Assembly (NCBI GenBank): GCA_963695195.1
Contig: CAVOGE010000007.1
Span: forward strand, 682,001 to 746,000
DNA from: CF-167 sp963695195
GTDB lineage: Bacteria > Chloroflexota > Limnocylindria > QHBO01
Direction: 5' to 3'
DNA: 64,000 bases
Part shown: piece after piece, positions 7,665-16,544 of the stretch
Position numbering within the stretch: position 1 is the first letter of the stretch
How the letters are laid out: each line of letters begins with the position of its first letter
Translations under genes and position numbers: made by a program
Notes under the pieces: model-generated
The model's database searches: none
Seen by the model: only the letters and a program-made list of their open reading frames with translations
Told to the model about the DNA's origin: nothing

Positions 7665-8336
7665 TCACAGGAACAGGACGCCACCGGCGCCTGGATCACG
7701 GCCCTCACCCAAGGCGCGCCGGAGCGACCGACCATCAAGGGGGAGCCCCGCTCGCAGCGCCTCGCCTGCCTCGCGGACGGCCCGTCGGTTGGCATGCGTA
7801 TCGGCAAGCACGAGCAGGATCCGATCCACGTTTGCGTCGCGCGCCTTCGTCTGCTCGCGCCTGAGTAGCGCCTGCCAATCGCGGAGTCGCGTCTCGGCTG
7901 CCACCCCCACGCGCGCCTTCCCGAAGGTCAGGAGCACGTCCCATGCCCGCAGGTCGCGCGCCTGCGGGATCGGAGCCTCGAGCTGCCGGGGGATGCGCGG
8001 ATTGATCAGCGCGATGAACCTCCGGACCAGCGCGACGTGACCCGCGTCCCGCAGCGGCGAGCCGGCTGGGTATGCGGTGACCGCCAGGTCGAGACCGAGG
8101 ATCCGCATCAGCCGTGCGGCCTCGCGCAGGTCAATGATGGGTGGCTCGCCACGCTCCCATCGCCCGACTTGGGCGCGGGACGTGCCGAGGGCATCGGCCA
8201 CGCGGGCCTGGCTGAGGCCCGCGGCCTGCCGTGCCGTGCGCGCATCGCCACCGAACGCGCGGACGATGCGGTCGCCTCGGCGCGTGCCCAGGTCGATCGG
8301 CCGTTCCTTTGTCGGCACGGACCGATCCTGCCCCAT
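7665..8336 (-). CDS. XRE-family HTH protein with conserved C-terminal domain
   Basis: 223 residues. An N-terminal Cro/C1-type helix-turn-helix (about 30-85: ARQAAGLSQARVADALGTSR, then QVGRWERGE) is followed by a C-terminal domain with VGVAAETRLRDWQAL and ILLVLADTHANRRAV. Such orphan proteins are common in Actinobacteria and Chloroflexota; the Glu-rich core looks somewhat like a nuclease fold, but I cannot assign catalysis. The ending GLPLDGRSLRRALGEGRDPG is typical of that group. The gene is bracketed by two copies of the three-palindrome repeat (7511-7655 and 8371-8515), so those repeats may be its operators or the scar of a small mobile unit. Confidence 0.75.
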   Translation of the reverse strand: MGQDRSVPTKERPIDLGTRRGDRIVRAFGGDARTARQAAGLSQARVADALGTSRAQVGRWERGEPPIIDLREAARLMRILGLDLAVTAYPAGSPLRDAGHVALVRRFIALINPRIPRQLEAPIPQARDLRAWDVLLTFGKARVGVAAETRLRDWQALLRREQTKARDANVDRILLVLADTHANRRAVREAGEALRAGLPLDGRSLRRALGEGRDPGAGGVLFL

Positions 8337-8370
8337 GCACAGTTATCGGCCCGTTATCGTCGAATCACCG

Positions 8371-8515
8371 CTGGATGCTCAGTATCTGAGCATGTGGACA
8401 GGGATTCGGCCGCTGGGGCCGCGAACCCCGGCTCTTCTGCTCAGTGGCAGAAACATTCGACCAGGATTCGGGCCTTCTTGGTCGACATGCTCAGATGCTG
8501 AGCACTTGGAGAGCG
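8371..8515. repeat. Three-palindrome repeat, copy 2
   Basis: Direct copy of the 7511-7655 repeat in the same orientation, with perfect palindromes at 8375-8393 and 8488-8504 and a decayed central one near 8438. Spacing is again 63 and 50 nt. Long blocks between the palindromes are identical to copy 1, including GGACAGGGATTCGGCCG and CAGGATTCGGGCCTT. It separates the start of the XRE gene from the end of the metallophosphoesterase. Confidence 0.75.
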
Positions 8516-8527
8516 GGGGCGACGGGG

Positions 8528-9466
8528 TCAGTGGCACTCCCCGCTGCCGGCATCGACGAGCGAGCTGCCCGGGGCGGGCACGAAGCGCCACTCGTAGGCG
8601 GCAGCGTCCAGGGTGAGCATCAGCAGGCCGTACGAGTCGTTGACGCGCAGCTCGGTGTACGGGCCGGTCGGACGGGTCAGCTCGTAGAGGCTTCGCCCGC
8701 CGGTCCCGACGACGAAGGAGCGAATTCCGTCAACGGGGGCGAGCCGCTCGTAGTCGTGGTCGTGGCCGGTCAGCACGAGGTCGGCGCCGGCGGCGGCCAG
8801 CGTGGTCCAGAGCGGCGCGGTCCGGTCGTCGTCGGCGTGACGGCCCGATGCGTAGCGCGGGTGATGCCAGTAGGCGAGCGTGCAGGCGGCGGGATGCGCG
8901 GCGCCCGATGCAGCGGGACGCGATGCGCCGGACGCGGCGAGATCGGCCTCCAGCCAGGCAAGCTGTGGCGAGCCCGGGCCACAGCCGCCCACCGCATCGC
9001 AGTTCGAGTTCAGGACGATGACGTGCCACGTACCGAGGTCGTAGGAGTACCAGCCCTCCCCGGACGTGCCTGCCGCGGCGCCGAAGTAGGAGAAGTAGCC
9101 GGAGGCATCGGTCGTCTGGTAGTCGTGGTTGCCGGGAGCCGGGCGAATCCGGGGGAGCAACAGACCCCAGGCGGGGTCGAAGCACTCGGCGAAGTCGGCG
9201 GGCGAGCCATCGGGGTAGACGATGTCCCCGAGCAGGGCGATGGTCCCCGGCAGCCGTGCAGCTAGGTTGGCGACGGCCTCGTCATCGGCGGCGTCGCAGG
9301 AGCCGATATCCCCCACTGCCAGGAGCACGGTGGCCCCCGGCTCGACACTCGGCAGCGGGATGGCGAGCGAGAGAGGCGGGCCGACGTGCCAGACCGCCAG
9401 CAGCGCCACACCGATCAGGGCGGTGACGATGGCGGCGAGACGGCGGCGGGATGGCTTGGCTTGCAT
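8528..9466 (-). CDS. Membrane-anchored or secreted calcineurin-like metallophosphoesterase
   Basis: 312 residues with an N-terminal basic/hydrophobic signal anchor (about 8-28). The metal-site motifs of the calcineurin-like/purple acid phosphatase superfamily appear in order: GDIGSCD (about 52), GDIVYPDG, GNHDY, WHHPRYASG and GHDHDYER. It should hydrolyse a phosphomonoester or diester outside the cytoplasm. Three Cys pairs fit an exported protein. Its start faces the small gene at 9487; the two divergent promoters overlap (TAGGGT 9 nt upstream on this strand). Substrate unknown; the neighbouring lipid and glycan genes suggest envelope phosphate chemistry. Confidence 0.85.
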   Translation of the reverse strand: MQAKPSRRRLAAIVTALIGVALLAVWHVGPPLSLAIPLPSVEPGATVLLAVGDIGSCDAADDEAVANLAARLPGTIALLGDIVYPDGSPADFAECFDPAWGLLLPRIRPAPGNHDYQTTDASGYFSYFGAAAGTSGEGWYSYDLGTWHVIVLNSNCDAVGGCGPGSPQLAWLEADLAASGASRPAASGAAHPAACTLAYWHHPRYASGRHADDDRTAPLWTTLAAAGADLVLTGHDHDYERLAPVDGIRSFVVGTGGRSLYELTRPTGPYTELRVNDSYGLLMLTLDAAAYEWRFVPAPGSSLVDAGSGECH

Positions 9467-9486
9467 CGGCCGTCTACCCTAGCGCG

Positions 9487-9642
9487 ATGCGGGCGCTGTT
9501 TCTCTGCATGCTGGTGCTGTTGATCATCGGCGGTGGCCTGAAACTGGCAGGGATGGAGCTGCCGATCCTCGACTATCCCCTTGGCGGGCCGTTCGCCCAA
9601 CCACGGATCGATGTGGTGCAACCCGATCTGAAGCTCCCGTAG
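9487..9642 (+). CDS. Small membrane protein (51 aa)
   Basis: ATG 9487 follows a TACCCT -10 box (9475-9480) after exactly 6 nt, so the transcript probably starts at the ATG. The product has one hydrophobic helix (about 2-22) and a short polar tail rich in Pro and Asp. It ends 5 nt before the PAP2 gene and is probably its partner or leader cistron. No family recognised. Confidence 0.55.
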   Translation: MRALFLCMLVLLIIGGGLKLAGMELPILDYPLGGPFAQPRIDVVQPDLKLP

Positions 9643-9647
9643 GGGCT

Positions 9648-10538
9648 ATGCAGGCACAGGCCAAGGCCGATGCGGAGGCCGATGCCGCGGCGAGGTTTCT
9701 GAGTCGGACCGCGATCTGGGTCATCGGTCTCTACGTCGTCATCGTCCTCGCGTTGATGGTCGTGCTCCGCGTCAGCCCGGGCTGGGGCCTGGTCGCGGTC
9801 CTCGCGGCGTTGGCGTTCGTGGTCATCGGTCGTGGGCACCCATTCGTCCGCGACTGGGGGCCGTTCCTGGTGATCCTCGTCGGCTGGGAAGGGATGCGGG
9901 ATGTCGCCAATGCATTCGGCCAGACGGTGCGATCCGACTCGGTGGCGGCGATCGAGCGGGCGCCATTCGGGGGCGGCGTACCGAGCGTGGAGCTCCAGCG
10001 GATCTTCTACGACGGGACCGTCCGGCTGCACGACTACGCGCTGACGATCCTGTACGCCTCCCACTTTGTCTTCCCGCTCGCCTTTGCGTACCTGCTGTGG
10101 CGCGGGGATCGGCGCACCTACTACCGGTTCGTGATCACCCTGTTGGGCGTGAGCTTTGCGGCGTTCCTCGCGTTCCTGCTCCTGCCGGTCGCGCCGCCGC
10201 GGCTGGCGTTCCATTACGGAGAAGCGTTGCCGGTCACCGACATCATGGCGGCGGTTGCCGGGTCGGTGGACTGGGATGCGCCGGCGTGGATGTACCGCAA
10301 TCTGATCGGCAATCCGGTGGCAGCATTCCCCTCGATGCATGCGGGGTACCCGTTCCTGGTCCTGCTCTTCCTCCGCGAGCGATCATGGAAGTGGGCGCTG
10401 GCGTGGGCCCCGGTGACCGGCGCGATCTGGTTCGCGACGGTGTATCTCGGGCATCACTACGTCGTGGATCTGCTCGGGGGAGCGGCGTTTGCAGCGGTGG
10501 GTTATCTCGTGGTGAAGCGACTGATGGGGCAAAGATGA
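9648..10538 (+). CDS. PAP2-superfamily membrane phosphatase / inositol-phosphotransferase-like
   Basis: 296 residues with about six membrane helices. The catalytic part has PSMHAGYP (His near 229) and, about 40 residues later, YLGHHYVVDLLGG, matching the second and third motifs of PAP2-type enzymes. The spacing and flanking helices resemble the PAP2_3 group, which includes inositol-phosphoryl transferases of the Aur1 type. The stop overlaps the next start by 4 nt (ATGA), so it is cotranscribed with the GDPD-like gene. Likely acts on a lipid phosphate or polyprenyl phosphate at the outer membrane face; exact substrate not determined. Confidence 0.82.
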   Translation: MQAQAKADAEADAAARFLSRTAIWVIGLYVVIVLALMVVLRVSPGWGLVAVLAALAFVVIGRGHPFVRDWGPFLVILVGWEGMRDVANAFGQTVRSDSVAAIERAPFGGGVPSVELQRIFYDGTVRLHDYALTILYASHFVFPLAFAYLLWRGDRRTYYRFVITLLGVSFAAFLAFLLLPVAPPRLAFHYGEALPVTDIMAAVAGSVDWDAPAWMYRNLIGNPVAAFPSMHAGYPFLVLLFLRERSWKWALAWAPVTGAIWFATVYLGHHYVVDLLGGAAFAAVGYLVVKRLMGQR

Positions 10539-11368
10539 CGCAGAATGACCGCCCGGCGGCAGGGTCCAAGCGAGTCACGGCGCTGCGCGGCGCTGTCATC
10601 GCGCTTGCGGCCCTGGTATTGGTGGGGGGTGTATACGGCGGATGGGCGTACTACATAGCTGACCGCAGCGTAGGCCCGATGCTCATCGTTGGGCGGAGGG
10701 GTGACGTAGCCAAGTGGCCAGAGAACACGCTCCAAGGCATCCGCTCAGCCGCTCGTCTTCCAGCCGATGGGATCGAGTTCGACGTACGGCAGTCCGCGGA
10801 CGGCACCTTCTACCTGATGCATGACCCCCGGGTTGACCGGACCACAGGCGGGACGGGATTCATCCGAGATCTTCATGACCGGGAGATTGACACCCTTGTA
10901 GTCGATGGCGGCCTAGGCTTCCACGGTCAGAGTGGGATCAAGGTGCCGCGCCTCACGGACGTGCTCCAAGAGCTCGAGGGTTACGACGGTGAGGTGTTTC
11001 TCGATGCCAAGGGAAACGCTGACGAGCACGCTGAACTCGCTCGTTTGATCGCGGCTCGCGGTGTTGCCGTACGGATTGGCTGCTACAGCCGCGATGACGT
11101 GGCTGCAGTCTCCGGCCTGCTCCCAACCTACGGAGGGCGGAGCATCGGAGCCGACGATGAAATCCTCGAATCGCCGCTGCCTTGGTGGGCTTGGGTGCGG
11201 CCGCCGGAGATCAGTGCAATCCACGAGCGGTGGACTGACGATGAGACTGACGCCGCGGACCGCGCTCGGCGGTGGGGGGTGAAGTTCTATATCACCAACG
11301 ATTTGGCGTCAGTGCTAACTCTCCAACGATCGCAGAGGCAGGGCGTCTGGTCTTCGGGCACGCAATAG
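10535..11368 (+). CDS. GDPD-family phosphodiesterase-like protein lacking the first catalytic His
   Basis: 277 residues with an N-terminal membrane anchor (about 15-37). The glycerophosphodiester phosphodiesterase signature is clear: PENTLQGI, then GIEFDVRQSADG and MHDP (His near 96), and a late YITND segment. In the family the first motif is His-Arg-Gly and its His is catalytic; here it reads GRRGD (about residue 53), so His is replaced by Arg. The metal-binding Glu and Asp and the second His remain. The protein may be inactive, altered in chemistry, or a binding protein. Codon use shifts towards A/T from here to about 14.1 kb. Confidence 0.82.
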   Translation: MTQNDRPAAGSKRVTALRGAVIALAALVLVGGVYGGWAYYIADRSVGPMLIVGRRGDVAKWPENTLQGIRSAARLPADGIEFDVRQSADGTFYLMHDPRVDRTTGGTGFIRDLHDREIDTLVVDGGLGFHGQSGIKVPRLTDVLQELEGYDGEVFLDAKGNADEHAELARLIAARGVAVRIGCYSRDDVAAVSGLLPTYGGRSIGADDEILESPLPWWAWVRPPEISAIHERWTDDETDAADRARRWGVKFYITNDLASVLTLQRSQRQGVWSSGTQ

Positions 11369-11527
11369 CGCATAGGCGAGATTCCGGCTCGTCCACTTGC
11401 GAGATCCCTATTCGCCGACCAAGATGCAGCGGATGTCCAGCCCTTGGGGCTCCGCGCCGTTCATTGTGGCTCCCGTCCCGATCGTGTCCAGGTGATGGTT
11501 CTTGCTGTGGCTTTCCCGGGATAGGCG

Positions 11528-13135
11528 ATGCCTCAACCCAGTCCAAGCGTCAGGCTCCCCAATCTCCAGAGGTCAGCGGTCATAGTGAGTAGGTTCCTCG
11601 GACCCCAGCCGCGTTGGGTCGTGCATCCGATCCTATTCGGTACCGCGTACGTACTGAATACGGCGCTTCATAACGAGATCAGCCCCGCAGGATTCGTTCG
11701 GCCCCTGGTCGTTGTCATCGCAGCAGCAGCCTCATTGATGGGTCTTGGGCGGCTTCTTCGCGGTAACCGATGGGATGGCGCGCTGCTGGCGACGCTGGTG
11801 ATCGCGTTCATTGTGAGCCCGGTTCCGCTCGCGTGGCTGTGGTTTCAGGCGCGAGAAGCCCTCGGCGTTTGGCTCGGGACGATAGTCATCGCGGCACTGC
11901 TCATAGGGTCGTTGAGCGTGATGGGCGTCCACGTTCTCCGACAAAAGCATCGCCGTCAGCCGGTCCGCCGCCCATCCACCGAAACTCTGCAGATCTTGTC
12001 CGTGGCCCTCGTGGTGGCAGTGATCGGATCGAGTCTGCTTGCACATCCTCCGGCACTTGCGCCAAGGACGCCGAGTCCAGCGTCGTCGACCGTGTCGTCA
12101 GAGACTCCCGACATCATCGTCATCCTGCTCGACGGGTATCCCCGCACGGACGTTCTTGAGCGTCGCCTTGGGACAAGCGACCAACCCTTCCTGAACAGAC
12201 TGCGCGAGCGGGGCTTCGACGTCGGGAGCACCAGCTGGTCGAACTACATGCACACATCGCTGACTCTGGCTTCGATGTTTCAGATGCGCTACATCGATCA
12301 GATTCCGACGTTGAAACCGCTCATCGGGTCGGGGCAGCGAGAGCTCGGTGCGCTGCGCGACGCTGCTGAGGATGGGGCAGCATTTACCACTCTCCGAGAG
12401 GCTGGGTACGAGATCATCCTCTCCACTCCCGGCTGGGAGCACGTGACATTTCGCGACGCTGCGGACCGATTACTGGATAGCGGCGAGCTATCAGATCTGG
12501 AGGTTTCGTTGCTCCATGAAACGTGGCTCCTCTATCTAGCAAACGCCGTATGGCCGAACATCTTCACTGATTCGCTGCGCGATCGAATCGTTCACGGCTT
12601 CGATGCGCTCGACAGATTCGCGACACAGCAGCGGGCCCGGCCGGCGTTTCTCTTGCTGCATGTTCCGGCACCTCACCTTCCGCTCGTCGTTGGGCCCGAC
12701 GGAGAGGCCGCGCGCCTTCCGGCGCTGATGTATGCCAAGTCCGATCGCAAGGCACTCCAGATGACGGATCAGGAGTACGGCGAGGCATGGGCAGCAGAGC
12801 TCGCGTACATAGATGGCCGCGTTGTGGCGAGCGTAGATCTCCTTCTACGCTCTGAAGCAGGTCGGAATGCGGTGGTAGTGGTGATGGCCGACCACGGCTA
12901 CAGCTTCGAGGTAAGAGCGGACGACCCCGAGGCCCGGCTCGCAAACCTATTCGCCGCGCGGACGCCAGGCGCATCGGGTCTCCTCGCAGGCCCGACAAGT
13001 CCGGTGAACCTGTTACGGATACTCTTCAGTCGATACTTGGGGGCGGACCTTCCGATCCTAGCGAATCGGCATTTCGTCTCAGACTGGACCACTCCGCTTA
13101 GGCTCACAGAGTTTGAGCCCTCTACCGTGAGATGA
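11528..13135 (+). CDS. Membrane sulfatase/alkaline-phosphatase-fold enzyme, copy 1
   Basis: 535 residues: about five membrane helices (to about 180), then an outer catalytic domain of the sulfatase/alkaline phosphatase superfamily. Metal-site landmarks are ILLDGYPRTD (about 200), the nucleophile-region NYMHTSLTLAS (about 238), a VPAPHLPL His, and MADHGY (about 454). The layout recalls lipoteichoic-acid synthase and phosphoethanolamine transferases. It is a paralogue of 14916-16511. The gene has more A/T at third positions than its copy. The 158-nt gap before it holds no recognisable element. A role in adding or removing a phospho-group on a surface glycan is inferred. Confidence 0.8.
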   Translation: MPQPSPSVRLPNLQRSAVIVSRFLGPQPRWVVHPILFGTAYVLNTALHNEISPAGFVRPLVVVIAAAASLMGLGRLLRGNRWDGALLATLVIAFIVSPVPLAWLWFQAREALGVWLGTIVIAALLIGSLSVMGVHVLRQKHRRQPVRRPSTETLQILSVALVVAVIGSSLLAHPPALAPRTPSPASSTVSSETPDIIVILLDGYPRTDVLERRLGTSDQPFLNRLRERGFDVGSTSWSNYMHTSLTLASMFQMRYIDQIPTLKPLIGSGQRELGALRDAAEDGAAFTTLREAGYEIILSTPGWEHVTFRDAADRLLDSGELSDLEVSLLHETWLLYLANAVWPNIFTDSLRDRIVHGFDALDRFATQQRARPAFLLLHVPAPHLPLVVGPDGEAARLPALMYAKSDRKALQMTDQEYGEAWAAELAYIDGRVVASVDLLLRSEAGRNAVVVVMADHGYSFEVRADDPEARLANLFAARTPGASGLLAGPTSPVNLLRILFSRYLGADLPILANRHFVSDWTTPLRLTEFEPSTVR

Positions 13136-13206
13136 AAGAGCGCCAAAGTGTGATCATCCAGTCTCAACCACAGTGACAGATCGCGCCTTCCCCCCTCAGC
13201 GGCGCC

Positions 13207-14130
13207 ATGTCCGCGATCGCATCGCGGGGGTCGCAGTCCAGTACACGCGAGCCTAGCCTAACCATGTGGCGACCGGCGCTCCCGCGCAGACTGGGACTCT
13301 GGCGGAGCATCGGTCTGGCAATTTGCGCGGGCTACGGACTTGCGCTCGTCATTGCCAATGTGCCCAGCTGGCAACTCGAGGACGCGAACGCCTACTGGAA
13401 CGCAGCGCAACGACTGCGTGACGGAGCCGCACTGTACCCGGACCTGTCCGATGCGAATGCTCCGGACGTATTCCGATACTCCCCATGGTTCGCGTGGTTG
13501 TGGGTGCCACTCACGTTTCTGCCAAAGGGCGCCGTCCTGGCTGGTTGGAGCGCAATCCTGATGGTGTCGTCAATTGTCGTGCTGGTGCCTCTACTGCGAG
13601 AGCGATCCGTAGCCGCGTCCTGCCTCGCGGCATTGTTCGGTGGTCTGCTTGTTCGCACTGCCTCCACGGGGAATGTGCATGCGCTCCTCATCGCAGGACT
13701 GGTGCTCGGCGCGCAGCGCCGGAGTGGCCCGCTCTGGATCGGGATTGCAGCCTCGCTGAAACTCGTGCCGATCATCTACGTGGTCGTCTATGTTGGCCGT
13801 CGCGAATGGCGTCAGGCGGCCGTTGTTGTCGCGACTGCGACAGCGCTCCTTGCGCCCGCCCTACTCTATGACCTCGGCCACTACCCCTTGGAACTTGGTT
13901 CGTCCCTATCACTACTGTCGATCGCTGGCCCGCTTCCATGGACGGCGGTCGCACTTGGGTTTGCAGGGATGGCAGTAACGCTTGCGCGCAGGCGCCATGG
14001 ATGGGTTGCAGCCTCGGTTGCTGTCCTCGCTGCAATCCCCCGTCTTGAGTTGTATGACCTCACGTACCTACTAACCGGGCTGAATCATTCTGAGGTCACG
14101 GGGCAGGACAGCAGAGGCGACGATGGTTGA
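13207..14130 (+). CDS. GT87 (DUF2029) polyprenyl-phosphate glycosyltransferase, copy 1
   Basis: 307 residues from ATG 13207; ATG 13264 (288 residues) fits the paralogues' N-terminus better. Multi-pass GT-C protein with the GT87 signature: an acidic residue in the first outer loop followed by AYWNAAQRLRDGAALYP, then FRYSPWFAWLWVPL. GT87 enzymes such as PimE move mannose or arabinose from a polyprenyl-phosphate donor to a membrane-bound acceptor outside the cell. It is followed directly, with an 8-nt overlap, by a second GT87 gene. Donor sugar cannot be read from sequence. Confidence 0.82.
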   Translation: MSAIASRGSQSSTREPSLTMWRPALPRRLGLWRSIGLAICAGYGLALVIANVPSWQLEDANAYWNAAQRLRDGAALYPDLSDANAPDVFRYSPWFAWLWVPLTFLPKGAVLAGWSAILMVSSIVVLVPLLRERSVAASCLAALFGGLLVRTASTGNVHALLIAGLVLGAQRRSGPLWIGIAASLKLVPIIYVVVYVGRREWRQAAVVVATATALLAPALLYDLGHYPLELGSSLSLLSIAGPLPWTAVALGFAGMAVTLARRRHGWVAASVAVLAAIPRLELYDLTYLLTGLNHSEVTGQDSRGDDG

Positions 14131-14935
14131 CCTGGGTCGACTCGCCAAACTCGTAGCCATGGCCGTGGTCATAGGCATCGGTCTCTTCAACACATACCAG
14201 GCGTTCAGTTCCTGGACGCTGTCGGATGCCACGGCATACTGGCATGCGGCCCTGCGTCTGCGCGATGGCGAATCGCTCTACCCGCTCCTGACCAATGTGG
14301 ACGCCTCCGAGGTGTACCGATACGCCCCGTGGTTCGCCTGGGCGGCCGTGCCGTTCACCTTCCTGCCCGTCCAGGTGGCCGGCGCCCTGTGGTCAGCGGT
14401 GCTGCTGGCGGCGAGCGCCCTGGCATTGGTGCCGCTGGTGCAGGCCCGGGCGTGGCTGCTGGTCGCGCTCTTCGGGCCGATCCTGATCGGCATCAGCGCC
14501 GTTGGCAATGTCCAGCCACTCCTCGTGGCCGGGCTGGTATGGGGGGTGGAGCGGCGCGCCGGGCCAGTTGCGATCGGCGCGGCGGCGTCGCTGAAGATCT
14601 TCCCGATCCTGTTCGTGGCGGTCTACCTGGGCCGTCGCCAATGGGGACGGGCAGCGCTCGCCCTCGTGGTGGCGGCAGCCCTCTGGGCGCCCGCGCTGCT
14701 GTACGACCTGCGCGGGTACGCGACCGATGCCGGCCAGGCCGCCTCCCTGTTCGCCGTCCCGGTACTGTGGGCCGCGGCAGTGGCCATTGGCATCGGGCTC
14801 ACCGTATGGGCTGCGCGGGGGCGGTTCGGCTGGCTGGCCGCGGCGATCACGGTGGTCGTCGCCCTGCCCCGCCTCTTTGTCTACGACGTGACCTTCATCA
14901 TGGCTGCTGTACCGCGTGGCCAGCGGCAGCGGTAA
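14123..14935 (+). CDS. GT87 (DUF2029) polyprenyl-phosphate glycosyltransferase, copy 2
   Basis: 270 residues from ATG 14123, overlapping the previous gene by 8 nt. It shares the copy-1 landmarks: AYWHAALRLRDGESLYPL, then YRYAPWFAWAAVPFTFLP, a VGNVQPLLVAGLVWG helix and a positively charged GRRQWGRAA loop. GC content returns to the window norm here, so copies 1 and 2 differ in base composition despite being adjacent. Likely transfers a sugar from a lipid-linked donor on the outer membrane face. Confidence 0.85.
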   Translation: MVDLGRLAKLVAMAVVIGIGLFNTYQAFSSWTLSDATAYWHAALRLRDGESLYPLLTNVDASEVYRYAPWFAWAAVPFTFLPVQVAGALWSAVLLAASALALVPLVQARAWLLVALFGPILIGISAVGNVQPLLVAGLVWGVERRAGPVAIGAAASLKIFPILFVAVYLGRRQWGRAALALVVAAALWAPALLYDLRGYATDAGQAASLFAVPVLWAAAVAIGIGLTVWAARGRFGWLAAAITVVVALPRLFVYDVTFIMAAVPRGQRQR

Positions 14936-16511
14936 CGTCGTGACGAAATTGGTCGGTACGACAGTTGCGACACCGAACCCCGGCGCGGCCACGGCCGTTC
15001 GGCTGCCGATACATCCGCTTCTCCTCGTAACAGCCTTCGTTCTCCAAAAGGCTGCGAGCGAGGGTGTCCCGCTGGCAGGATTCGCGCGACCGTTGCTGGT
15101 CGGTCTGATCGCAATCACGCTGATGACCGTGATCGGGGCGGCCGCCACGCGGTCCTGGCAAGCGGGCGGGATGGTCGCAACCCTGTCGTTTCTGCTGGTC
15201 ATCAGCCACGACCCGGTCATCTGGCTACTACGGGCAATCCGTGATCTTCTCGGGGTGGCGGGGGGGACCGCGGTTCTCGCTGTGGTGGTTACATCCACGC
15301 TCGTTGGCGGGGGGTACGGGGTGGTCCGTCTCGGCTTTCGCCCTGTCCCCTCCACCCGACGCATGAGGCGGCTGACGTCAGGCCTCAACACATTCGGCGC
15401 GATCCTCGTGGTTGTCGTGGCGCTCGCGGAGATCCCCCAAGTCCCGCGCTGGCTGCCGACACCCAGCCCCGTCGCCGTTCCGGTTTCGACAGCTCCCTCC
15501 CGACCGGACATCTACCTGATTCTGCTGGACGGCTATCCCAGGGCCGACGAGCTGGAGTCGCAGTTCGCGTTGGACAACTCCAGATTCCTTGCCGACCTCA
15601 TGGTCCGAGACTTCGACGTCCAGGAGCGCAGCCGCTCGAACTACACCAACACCGCGCTCACGCTCCCGTCGCTTCTCGGCATGGACTACCTGACCGCAAC
15701 AGCCCCGGCCTCATTCACCGATGCGGCACTCCGCGGGATCCTGGACGACGCCCTGCGCACCGGGCCCGGATTCCGGTCGCTGCGACAGGCAGGCTACGAG
15801 CTGCTCGCGACATCCCCGGGGTGGGAGCACGTGTCACTGCGAGCCGGCGTGGATCGCATGGTCGAGCGGCCAGAGCTGACGGACCTGGAGCAATCCCTCC
15901 TGTGGAGCACGTGGCTCCCAGACCTGCCTGGCGTTCCGCCCTCGCTCTTCTTCGATCAGCTCTACAGCCGAGTGCTTGGCGGCCTGTCGGATGCGGTCAC
16001 TGTCGCCGCAAGCGAACACCAGAAGCCGCGGTTCGTGTTCGTACATGTTCCGGCTCCACACCTGCCTCTCGTGTTCGGAGCCGACGGAGGACCAGCCCGC
16101 TATGCAACCCGCCTGTACGGAGCAAAGAGCGCGGCCGATTATGGGTTAACTGATCTCCAGTTCAAGGCTGCCTACGCGGCCTCGATTCGGACTCTCAACG
16201 CCCTCGTCCTCAACGCGATAGACGGGATCCTCATGGAAAGCGCCGGAGATCCGATCATCCTCGTCATGTCGGATCACGGGTACGACGGATCTTCGGGGGA
16301 CGGTGGGGACTCCAAACTGCGCAACCTGTTCGCCGCCCATACCCCGGACGAGCCGGGCCTGCTCAACTCGGTCACCCCGGTCAATGTGCTGCGGGAGCTT
16401 CTGCGCGCGTACGCAGGAATCGATGCGGGGCCGCGCCTTCCCGATCGCTACTTCCACACAAGCATTCAGGATCACATCACCACGATCATCGAGGCGCAGC
16501 CGCCTGGCTAG
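14916..16511 (+). CDS. Membrane sulfatase/alkaline-phosphatase-fold enzyme, copy 2
   Basis: 531 residues from GTG 14916 (overlaps copy 2 of GT87); GTG 14940 is an alternative. The domain order is that of 11528-13135: membrane helices, then ILLDGYPRAD (about 204), SNYTNTALTLPSLLG, HVPAPHLPLVFG and MSDHGYDG (about 452). The Thr in NTALTLPS is at the place expected for the nucleophile. The two copies flank two GT87 genes in mirror order. Likely modifies a surface glycan or lipid with a phospho-group; true reaction unknown. Confidence 0.82.
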   Translation: MASGSGNVVTKLVGTTVATPNPGAATAVRLPIHPLLLVTAFVLQKAASEGVPLAGFARPLLVGLIAITLMTVIGAAATRSWQAGGMVATLSFLLVISHDPVIWLLRAIRDLLGVAGGTAVLAVVVTSTLVGGGYGVVRLGFRPVPSTRRMRRLTSGLNTFGAILVVVVALAEIPQVPRWLPTPSPVAVPVSTAPSRPDIYLILLDGYPRADELESQFALDNSRFLADLMVRDFDVQERSRSNYTNTALTLPSLLGMDYLTATAPASFTDAALRGILDDALRTGPGFRSLRQAGYELLATSPGWEHVSLRAGVDRMVERPELTDLEQSLLWSTWLPDLPGVPPSLFFDQLYSRVLGGLSDAVTVAASEHQKPRFVFVHVPAPHLPLVFGADGGPARYATRLYGAKSAADYGLTDLQFKAAYAASIRTLNALVLNAIDGILMESAGDPIILVMSDHGYDGSSGDGGDSKLRNLFAAHTPDEPGLLNSVTPVNVLRELLRAYAGIDAGPRLPDRYFHTSIQDHITTIIEAQPPG

Positions 16512-16544
16512 CCACAGGGGCGTCGGGCGGACCCCATGCCCGCG

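Noticed and set aside
7511..8515. CRISPR array
   Set aside because: Only three palindromes per copy, unequal spacing, and spacers are themselves conserved between copies.
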